From Fonsecaea monophora (taxonomy: Eukaryota; Ascomycota; Eurotiomycetes; Chaetothyriales; Herpotrichiellaceae): 64,000 bases of DNA. The notes under the pieces were generated by a model. It ran no database searches, was not told the origin of the DNA, and worked only from the letters and a program-made list of their open reading frames with translations. Below are positions 32,353 to 40,141 of this stretch, one piece after another. Position numbers and translations under genes: made by a program. Each line of letters opens with the position of its first letter. Position 1 is the stretch's first letter. The stretch is from the NCBI RefSeq assembly GCF_001642475.1, contig NW_019173943.1, positions 372,001 to 436,000 on the forward strand, read 5' to 3'.

Positions 32353-34188
32353 ATGACCATCTTCCACAGCCCGTTTCCGCTGCTCAATCTGCCCGAAACA
32401 GACATTTTCTCTTTTCTCTTCGAAAGAAACGATAGGCCGTTTCCGAACGAACATGGTGAGTTTGCGACCCTTTACAAAGCGCAGGAGAAGCAATGGCCAC
32501 TGATTTTCCATACTGCAGTCATCTTCAAGGATGCCGAAAATGAGAGACAATATTCCTACTCCCAAGTCAAGCAAACAGCCCTGTCTTTCGGCCGCGGGTT
32601 AAGGGATCGCTTCGAATGGCAGAAAGGCGACGTCCTCGTTCTCTTTGCCGCCAACAACGTCGACACTCCAGGGCTTATCCTGGGGACGCTTTGGACTGGT
32701 GGAGTGATTTCGCCCGCGAACCCAGGCTACACTGTCCGTGAGCTGGTGTACCAACTCCAAGACTGCGGAGCTCGAGCCGTGGCGACCCAGTTCTATTTGC
32801 TGGAGACGGTGAAAGAGGCATGCCGGCAGGTTGGAATATCGGAAGACTCTATCTTGCTCGTGGACGAACAGAAGGACCCTTCTGGACGCATTAAACACTA
32901 CACTGAAATACAAAGTAAGAGCCTTGCGACTCGATACCAGAAAGCCACCATCGAGCCCAAGGCCGATCTTGCGTTTCTGGTCTACTCTTCTGGCACGACA
33001 GGAAAACCCAAGGGCGTGAGGCTCTCGCACTATAACCTCACCTCAAATGTCAGTCAGCTTCAACCAGGAGAGCAGTACAACCTCAGCTGGGACGGCTCAA
33101 GAACCAGCAGCGACATCCCACTACCAAGACCCGGGGCAGGAGGAGATAAGATTCTTGCCTGTCTTCCGTTCTTCCACATTTACGGCCTTACCACGACGGT
33201 TCTCAACCCTCTGTACACCGGCACCACCACAATAGTTCTTGCGCGGTTCGAGATCGAAAAGTGGTGCAGGCTGGTCCAGCACCATTCAATCACCTTCTCC
33301 TACATTGTCCCTCCGATTGTCCTCCTGTTGTGCAAACACCCGGCCGTTCCCTCCTACGATCTCTCCAGCATCCGCATGACCAACTCGGGAGCTGCTCCTT
33401 TGTCGAGAGAAATGGTCGAGACATGCTTTCAACGAACGGGAATCCGGGTCAAGCAAGGATATGGTCTGTCTGAGACCAGCCCCACCGCCTTCAACCAGCC
33501 ATGGGACGACTGGAACGTGAGCGTTGGAAGCGTGGGCAAGGTCCTTTCCAATATGGAAGCCAAAATCTGTACTCCCGCCGACGAGAATGACCCGACGGAT
33601 CGCTCCCACCGAGAGCTACCGGCGCTCCCACAAGGTACGGTGGGCGAGCTTCATGTCCGCGGACCGAATGTCTTCCTGGGCTACCACCACAACCCAGCCG
33701 CAACGGCCGAGTGCCTATCGCCCACCGGTTGGTTCCGTACAGGCGACGTCGGATACATGGACGCTCAGGGCAATCTCTTCCTCACAGACCGTGTTAAGGA
33801 GCTCATCAAGTACAAGGGGTTCCAAGTTGCCCCTGCTGAACTCGAAGGCTATCTCCTGGAGCATCCTCTGGTGGCCGACTGCGCTGTTGTTGGGGTTCAA
33901 AGTGCGCAGCTGGGAACCGAAGTGCCCAGAGCTTATATCGTGCCGGCAGGCGGTGCTGCTGGCGACAATGGATCGTCGTCCGACCTTGACCGAGCGAAGC
34001 TAATCATTGCCTGGCTCAACAGCAGGGTGGCCAACCACAAAAAGTTGAGAGGCGGAGTCAAGTTTGTCCAGCAGATCCCGAAGACCGCCAGTGGCAAGAT
34101 TCTGCGCAGGATCCTCAAAGAGCAAGCAAAAGCTGAAGCAAGCAGCGAGGTCGGTGCGAGGGTGGCGCCGATCGGCCCAAGGTTGTAA
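32353..34188 (+). CDS. Acyl-CoA synthetase / 4-coumarate-CoA ligase-like
   Basis: 611 residues, one exon. All adenylation motifs are visible: the P-loop YSSGTTGKPKGVRLSH (about 212-227), FFHIYGLT, GYGLSETSP, the hinge region DRVKELIKYKGFQVAPAE, and the C-terminal lysine motif PKTASGKILRR. It activates a carboxylic acid with ATP and CoA. Fungal 4CL-like ligases of this group accept phenylpropanoid, medium-chain or dicarboxylic acids. The last three residues, PRL, are a weak variant of the peroxisomal PTS1 signal, so peroxisomal location is possible but not assured. In the cluster it would feed the acyl-CoA oxidase gene two positions downstream. Confidence 0.92.
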   Translation: MTIFHSPFPLLNLPETDIFSFLFERNDRPFPNEHGEFATLYKAQEKQWPLIFHTAVIFKDAENERQYSYSQVKQTALSFGRGLRDRFEWQKGDVLVLFAANNVDTPGLILGTLWTGGVISPANPGYTVRELVYQLQDCGARAVATQFYLLETVKEACRQVGISEDSILLVDEQKDPSGRIKHYTEIQSKSLATRYQKATIEPKADLAFLVYSSGTTGKPKGVRLSHYNLTSNVSQLQPGEQYNLSWDGSRTSSDIPLPRPGAGGDKILACLPFFHIYGLTTTVLNPLYTGTTTIVLARFEIEKWCRLVQHHSITFSYIVPPIVLLLCKHPAVPSYDLSSIRMTNSGAAPLSREMVETCFQRTGIRVKQGYGLSETSPTAFNQPWDDWNVSVGSVGKVLSNMEAKICTPADENDPTDRSHRELPALPQGTVGELHVRGPNVFLGYHHNPAATAECLSPTGWFRTGDVGYMDAQGNLFLTDRVKELIKYKGFQVAPAELEGYLLEHPLVADCAVVGVQSAQLGTEVPRAYIVPAGGAAGDNGSSSDLDRAKLIIAWLNSRVANHKKLRGGVKFVQQIPKTASGKILRRILKEQAKAEASSEVGARVAPIGPRL

Positions 34189-34837
34189 CAGAGCACAAAC
34201 GAGAGCACATCGCAGTTAGCAAAGTGTATGTTGGATTGTCAAGATGCGCCGGGCACTGCTACGAGGATAGGCAGGAGGTGGTGAGGACGCCGCACCCCCC
34301 GAAAACTAACACCCTCGTCTATCAAATTCAGTGCTTCTCTTGTTTTCTCTCTCTGTCTCTCCATCCCGTCGGCCCTCCGTCCATGACTGTACTCGGGCGG
34401 GTTGGAATTTTGCTGACAACTGGGCTAAGCGTAGAGAGCGTATCCTGCCTCCGGTGCTGTCTGACAACCAGTCCTGATTCTGGTATCGTTACCGCTACAC
34501 CTATGCCTCCTACCGAGGAACCCGAGGGCATTGACCGCTCACCAGTTCTCTAAGCCCCGTGGATCCACATTTCCCAGCGGCTTAATTGTCTGTGCCCAGT
34601 TCCATGTAACCGCGGGTTCCAAAGTCTGCACTGACTGGAGGACGGTAATTTTCGGCAGCTGGTCCAAGAGCTCCGTACGCTTCTTGTACGCTATCTATCT
34701 GCGGGCTCCGTGACACCGGCCCAGCGTCAGTATTGAAAGAAAGGCGTCTGTGGCTCTTCGCGACCAACACAAGCCATCGGGCCGCCCCCAGAGAAACCAC
34801 TCGGGCGTTTAGTGTCTTTACTCTGTATGCTTGAGAT
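34189..34837. other. Intergenic between convergent genes, no gene seen
   Basis: Shared 3' flank of the ligase (+) and aldehyde dehydrogenase (-). Open frames are short and featureless. Confidence 0.5.
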
Positions 34838-36370
34838 CTAGGCCAACCCACCAAGAGTGACACTCTTGATGACCTGGTACTCGGCTAAGCCGTACTTGCT
34901 CCCTTCTTTCCCGTAGCCTGACTCTTTGACCCCTCCAAAAGGCGACCCGGCTTCTGAGATCTTGCCGGTATTTACACCAACCATGCCAACTTGCAGAGCT
35001 TCCGCAACCCGCCAGATGCGGCGGTGGTCATTGGAGAAGAAGTAGCTGGCCAACCCGAATTCGGTGTTATTCGCCAGTCTCACCACGTCTTCCTCCCGGT
35101 CAAAGACCACCACAGGGGCTATGGGGCCAAATATCTCTTCTCGAGCGATCATCATCTCGTCAGTGATGCCGGTCAGCAAGGTTGGTTCCACAAAATTGCC
35201 CGCGGCCAAAAGGCCTTTGGCAGCGGCGGTCTCGCTCGTTTCATTTCCACCCCCTTGGGCCACCACGGTTGCCCCCTTGAGGACGGCATCATTGATGAGC
35301 TCATGCATCTTGTCGACAGCAGCTTTGTTCACCAACGGGCCATTCGTCACGGATGGGTCGAATCCAGACCCCATCTTGAGATCGTGGCGGATTCGGTCGC
35401 TCAATTTGGAGATGAACGTGTCCGCCACCATCCGTTGCACAAAGACTCGGTTTGCGCAGATGCAGGTCTGGCCCGAGCATCGAAACTTACATCCCATCAA
35501 AGCATCGACAGCATCATCAAGATCTGCGTCTTCAAAAACGATGAATGAGGCGTTTCCTCCTAGTTCCATAGAAATTTTCTTCATAGTTTTTGCCGCCTTT
35601 TCCGCTATAGCCTTGCCGACCCCCGTCGATCCGGTAAAGCTGATCTTTTTCACCTTGGGATTGGTATATAGCTCCTCCACGGCGGCACGATTCCTCGTTG
35701 TTACCGTCTGAATGACGTTGACTGGGATCCCAGCTTCCCCCGCAAGTTTCGTTAATGCCAGTGCGCAAAGCGGTGTTTCGCTTGGAGGTTTGATAACCAC
35801 GGTGCAGCCAGCAGCGATGGCGGGAGCGACCTTGCGCGTTATCATAGCCATGGGAAAGTTCCATGGGGCAATGATCCCACATACTCCAATAGGCTGCTTG
35901 AGCACAACGGCAGTGCTGTTAGGGAAGCAGGAGGGAATGATATCGCCGTACGAGCGAATGGCTTCCTCGGCAAACCAGGAGACCATGTTCGCACTCGACT
36001 CTACCTCTGCAGCAGCATCAGCCAGGGTTTTGCCGTTTTCCATCGTTAGCAGCTTGCTCAGGTCTCGCGAGTGCTTCCGAATTAGGGTCGCCCATTTACG
36101 CAGCATGGCTGCGCGCCCGTACTCCTTTGTTCTCGAAAAGGTTTCGAAGGCTTCATGGGCGTGGTCGATTGCTGCTCTGAAGTCGTCCATTTCCATATTT
36201 GCCACGTTGGCAATGACCTGGTTCGTAACTGGATCATAGACCGGGAAGGTGCCATTTCCGCTGACCCATTCACCGCCAATGAATGATCGCTCCTCTATCA
36301 AGTCGTGCACTTCGAGAGCATCTCTCAGGCATGTTGGATGCCGCTCGCCACCATGGGAGGGCTTCTCCAT
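34838..36370 (-). CDS. Aldehyde dehydrogenase, succinate-semialdehyde type
   Basis: 510 residues, one exon, with no N-terminal targeting segment. Family signs: PWNFPMAMITRKVAPAIAAG, IKPPSETPL, FTGSTGVGK, the catalytic Glu in ELGGNASF, and the catalytic Cys in FRCSGQTCICANR, with EEIFGPIAP further on and SPFGGVKESGYGKEG near the end. These match the GabD (NAD(P)-dependent succinate-semialdehyde dehydrogenase) clade, whose members oxidise omega-oxo acids. In a ring-opening pathway the fitting reaction is an omega-oxo acid (for example 6-oxohexanoate) to a dicarboxylate. The gene is divergent from the acyl-CoA oxidase and shares its motif-rich promoter. Classic gamma-aminobutyrate metabolism remains an alternative. 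Confidence 0.9.
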   Translation of the reverse strand: MEKPSHGGERHPTCLRDALEVHDLIEERSFIGGEWVSGNGTFPVYDPVTNQVIANVANMEMDDFRAAIDHAHEAFETFSRTKEYGRAAMLRKWATLIRKHSRDLSKLLTMENGKTLADAAAEVESSANMVSWFAEEAIRSYGDIIPSCFPNSTAVVLKQPIGVCGIIAPWNFPMAMITRKVAPAIAAGCTVVIKPPSETPLCALALTKLAGEAGIPVNVIQTVTTRNRAAVEELYTNPKVKKISFTGSTGVGKAIAEKAAKTMKKISMELGGNASFIVFEDADLDDAVDALMGCKFRCSGQTCICANRVFVQRMVADTFISKLSDRIRHDLKMGSGFDPSVTNGPLVNKAAVDKMHELINDAVLKGATVVAQGGGNETSETAAAKGLLAAGNFVEPTLLTGITDEMMIAREEIFGPIAPVVVFDREEDVVRLANNTEFGLASYFFSNDHRRIWRVAEALQVGMVGVNTGKISEAGSPFGGVKESGYGKEGSKYGLAEYQVIKSVTLGGLA

Positions 36371-36793
36371 TTGCTCTTCTGGAGGTTGGACCCCTCTCTT
36401 GTTGCCAAAGTGACGGTATTCAAAGGGAAAGCTGCACTCTCAAACCGGCAGACAGTTTGCACGTCAATTTATCATTTGCGAAAGGTCAAACAGATGAGGG
36501 TTGGTCCGCACATTCAAGACTCAGGTATTTCTATTCACTTTACCATTCCTGAGTCGACTACCGAGTTTCCGTCATTACGTCTATCCACCATTCCGGAATG
36601 GTTCTGCTGAGGGGAGACGCGCAGCCGACTCAAATAAAGTCGGGAAGTGTCAAGCACCTGCCTCCACCAGCGATGTGAAGTGATGCCGGATGTTGCAGCA
36701 GACATAACGGCACAACCACTGAGGTCGGCGCTTCCCACTATACACCATTGTGGAGACAAACCGACGAATGGCTGAAGCGATTACTCAGACTAT

Positions 36794-36858
36794 TCGGTAG
36801 GAGATCGGTAAAATTTTTGTATTTGCCGACCAGTATTGACCTTTCGGTAGCGCGGCAA
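36794..36858. promoter_or_regulatory. Shared ALDH / acyl-CoA oxidase promoter sites
   Basis: TCGGTAG (36794), TCGGTAA (36805), TTGCCGA (36823), TCGGTAG (36844) and GCGGCAA (36852, one mismatch) lie within 65 bp of the 714-bp divergent intergenic region. The 36805/36823 pair is inverted (CGG-N17-CCG). The sites are 227-291 bp upstream of the oxidase start and 424-488 bp upstream of the ALDH start. Confidence 0.55.
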
Positions 36859-37084
36859 AGGGGTGCGAATCGAGTAAATTTCCTGTGCTCGGTACTGAGA
36901 TTCGGGGACTGGAGCAACATTGCGTGTATAGCTCGAGATGGCGTGTTTTCGGCCTTTGTGAGTTCTAGGCCCTGCTGATCGTCTCTGTATAAGGTCTCAC
37001 CGTACAGCACAAAGAATAGGACGAACCAAAACGCTCTGCCGACTGCCTGACGATTCCCTCAGCGACCCAACTCTTTCTTGAAAC

Positions 37085-39208
37085 ATGTCAAACAAACCTG
37101 ACTGGGTAAAGGCTTTGAAGCCGGCCGGTCCCCCTGGAACTGAAATTCTTGCAGCGGAAAGGAAATCGTCGCCCATTGATGTCGATGGACTCGCGGCCTT
37201 TTTGTTCACACAGCCAATCTTGGATCGTAATCACAGAATCCTCGAAATACTCCAGGCAGAACCCGTATTCGACAAGTCGTCGAATTACTTTCGGGGCCGC
37301 ACTGAAAGAATTAAGGCCGCGCTTGCCCGTGGGAAGCGACTACAACAGTTGACGGAGCTTCATGGGTGGTCTGCTGAGGAATATCAAGTGGCATACGACT
37401 TGATCGGAGAGCCAACACCCTATGGCCTCCACGCCGGAATGTTTATGGTTACTCTGAGAGAGCAAGGGACCCCCGAGCAGCATCGGTTATTCCTTGAAAA
37501 GGCTCAAAAGTACGAAATGATCGGGTGTTATGCCCAGACAGAGTTGGGCCACGGGTCGAATGTACGAGGGCTCGAGACTACAGCAACCTGGAACCCGCAC
37601 AGAAAGACCTTTACGCTCCACTCGCCATCGCTGACATCTTCGAAATGGTGGATTGGCTCTTTGGGCCGGACAGCAAATCATGCAGTTGTCATCGCGCAGT
37701 TGATCATCGACAAGGTCTCCTACGGACCTCATCCTTTCGTTGTTCAGATTCGAGATCTACAGACACATCAACCTCTAGACAACATATACGTTGGTGACAT
37801 CGGGCCCAAATTCGGGTTCAATACCATGGACAACGGCTTTCTTTTATTAAACAATGTGGAGATTCCGCATGATAATATGCTGTCGCGTTTCTCCCGAGTT
37901 GATGCCTTGACAAACAAGTACATCCGTCCTTCCAATCCCTCACTCGTGTATGGAACTTTGACGTGGGTTCGCTCCAACATTGTCCTCAGATCCGGGGCAG
38001 TCCTTGCCCGGGGAGTGACTACAGCCGTCCGGTACTGTGCCGTCCGCAAGCAGTTTCGCAGACTTGATGCCGCGAGCAATGGCACCAGCGACACTACCGA
38101 AACGGCGGTCCTCAACTACTCGATGGTGCAATATCGATTGTTGCCGCTGCTGGCAGCAACATTTGCTCTGCACTTCACGGGTCAGAATATGATTCAATTA
38201 TATCAAGCGAACCAAGCTGCCATGAACGGGCCCGACCGAAGTAAATCAAATGCCGACATCCTTCTCGCCGAGCTCCATGCATCCTCTTGTGCCTTGAAAG
38301 CTTACACGTCGACCGTAGCGGGCGAGGGCCTGGAAACGTGTCGCCGGGCATGTGGTGGCCACGGCTATTCTAGTTTCGCAGGCGTCGGCTCCTTGTATGC
38401 AGACTATCTACCAACCCTGACGTGGGAAGGTGACAACTTCATGCTGACACAGCAAGTCTCACGATATCTCCTGAAAATCGCTCGCCAAGTGGTGTCCGAG
38501 GTCGACGTGAACTCGTCGACCCATGCTGCACCAGGCAATCAGTTCAGTATCCACACGGCCACAATACTCGCCAATTACAGGACGAAACAATCCGACACAA
38601 CAGTGGTACCCTTTGATGTATTGGGAGACGACACCAGCTGCCTCGTCGATGCCTTTGCGTGGAGGGTGGCCTACCAGACATTCGAAATTCTGAGACGCCA
38701 TGACGATGAAGGCGCATCGTGGGACAGCCTCCTTGTTTCTTTCTGGCGGCTAAGCACGGCCTATTCGCAGTACTTGGTCGTCCGGAATTTCCACCAAGTG
38801 TTAAGCCATCCGACAGCGCAAATTTCGCCACCTCCCGCGTCGGACACGATGGCGGTGCTACACAGTCTATTCAGGCTGAATGCGCTCTATTGCCTGTCAA
38901 ACGAATCCTCGGAATTTCTTACAAGCGGTGCCTGTACGGCGAAGGTGCTTCATATGCTTCGCGAAGAGCGATTGCTGCCGCTGTTGTCGGAAGTGCGACC
39001 ACATGCAGTAAAACTGGTCGACGCTTGGAAGATTTCAGATTGGCAACTCGACAGTAGCCTGGGACGGGCAGATGGGAGAGTGTACGAAGATCTGTTTTAT
39101 CGCGCCAGCGAGAATAACCCTCTGAACGACATCATATTTGACCCATCTCCAAACAGCACCACTCTCTTCAAGACAAGAAGCTCCCGAGGTCCCTCGAGCA
39201 AGCTTTAG
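37085..39208 (+). CDS. Peroxisomal acyl-CoA oxidase
   Basis: 707 residues, one exon. FAD-binding and active-site signs are GCYAQTELGHGSNVRGLETTATW (near 140-162), GDIGPKFGFNTMDNGF, ACGGHGYSSFAG, and the catalytic Glu in PTLTWEGDNFML. The C-terminus ends SSKL, a canonical PTS1. It performs the first step of peroxisomal beta-oxidation (acyl-CoA plus O2 to trans-2-enoyl-CoA plus H2O2). The length matches fungal POX enzymes. Its place beside a CoA ligase and an omega-oxo-acid-type ALDH suggests a CoA ester made by this cluster rather than general fat breakdown, but that is inference. No other beta-oxidation gene is in the window. Confidence 0.93.
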   Translation: MSNKPDWVKALKPAGPPGTEILAAERKSSPIDVDGLAAFLFTQPILDRNHRILEILQAEPVFDKSSNYFRGRTERIKAALARGKRLQQLTELHGWSAEEYQVAYDLIGEPTPYGLHAGMFMVTLREQGTPEQHRLFLEKAQKYEMIGCYAQTELGHGSNVRGLETTATWNPHRKTFTLHSPSLTSSKWWIGSLGRTANHAVVIAQLIIDKVSYGPHPFVVQIRDLQTHQPLDNIYVGDIGPKFGFNTMDNGFLLLNNVEIPHDNMLSRFSRVDALTNKYIRPSNPSLVYGTLTWVRSNIVLRSGAVLARGVTTAVRYCAVRKQFRRLDAASNGTSDTTETAVLNYSMVQYRLLPLLAATFALHFTGQNMIQLYQANQAAMNGPDRSKSNADILLAELHASSCALKAYTSTVAGEGLETCRRACGGHGYSSFAGVGSLYADYLPTLTWEGDNFMLTQQVSRYLLKIARQVVSEVDVNSSTHAAPGNQFSIHTATILANYRTKQSDTTVVPFDVLGDDTSCLVDAFAWRVAYQTFEILRRHDDEGASWDSLLVSFWRLSTAYSQYLVVRNFHQVLSHPTAQISPPPASDTMAVLHSLFRLNALYCLSNESSEFLTSGACTAKVLHMLREERLLPLLSEVRPHAVKLVDAWKISDWQLDSSLGRADGRVYEDLFYRASENNPLNDIIFDPSPNSTTLFKTRSSRGPSSKL

Positions 39209-40141
39209 AGAAGGGCCCTGCTAGCATCATATCGGAAAGCGCTGTTTCTCGCCATCCCGCGAGCGCTTCCAGGGCGAATTTTAGGATAGGCTGAGCCGCA
39301 GGGAATACAACGCGGCGAATAAGAGAGTGCTTTCTCTCCTAAGAACATTTTATCCTGACCCAGAGATAATTTTACACACCAGGCCGAGAGCTTGAAATTT
39401 ATCTATAAGCCAGCACCCAGGTTACACGTAATAACAAATCAAACTTTCTAATGAGGCAATGCTGGTCTGTGTGCTGTAGTTTTACTAGAACCGCCTATTT
39501 ACTACCTAGGTAAGGTATATATAGGTCACTCCCAAGGTCGTCTCTGGTACATGGGCTAATTCGTCATTTTTATAATGGCTAAATGTTAAGGACTGCCTGG
39601 CGAGTAGCTATCACATCTCGTAGAAATCTAATGGTAGCCAGTATAGCCCTCTATCTTGTGGTGTAATAAAGATATGACGCTCAAGGAGCGCAGGCTCCTT
39701 CGCAAACGAGACGAGGTCTTGGAACGGTTGGAGAAAGTGAGATGGCTAAGGATCTAATTCACGTGATACTCAATCACGTGGCTCTCAGGAAGTCCCTCGG
39801 CCAAGCTAGTGACGTTTAGCGGTCGCCTCCCTTTTGGTGCCTAAGCGTGCACGCGTGCCAGGGTGCCGGGCACTATATCAGTGGCGCAGACTGCGGCATC
39901 CCCATCCATGTTCTGTGGAGAAATGACCGCATTCACATCTGCTATACAAAGTCTCGGGACTGCTCCCTGCCTTGTCGTCGATGGTGGCAGACTTCTCCTC
40001 AACCGTGGACATACTCGATAACATCTCTCGCGATGAAGCCACGAGCATGACGCTGTCCAAGTATCCTCACGATAATCGTCCGAATGTGGGCGGCAGGCCT
40101 CCAGATTGACGTCTTCCGACCCCAAGACAAAGGCTCACACC
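39209..40141. other. Intergenic with E-box pair and a small AT-rich relic
   Basis: 39360-39660 is AT-rich and gene-free. At about 39674-39754 a short frame (TLKERRLLRKRDEVLERLEK, ending WLRI) looks like the tail of a lost or transposed gene. TCACGTGA at 39759-39766 and TCACGTGG at 39774-39781 are two CACGTG boxes 15 bp apart, about 370 bp ahead of fab1. They are possible Cbf1-type bHLH sites. Confidence 0.4.

Noticed and set aside
16845..39208. Secondary-metabolite biosynthetic cluster
   Set aside because: No polyketide synthase, peptide synthetase, terpene cyclase or prenyltransferase is present. The enzyme set is degradative and ends in beta-oxidation.
40106..40141. Upstream 12-codon extension of Fab1
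   Set aside because: The frame opens with TTG, not ATG; the first ATG is at 40142.
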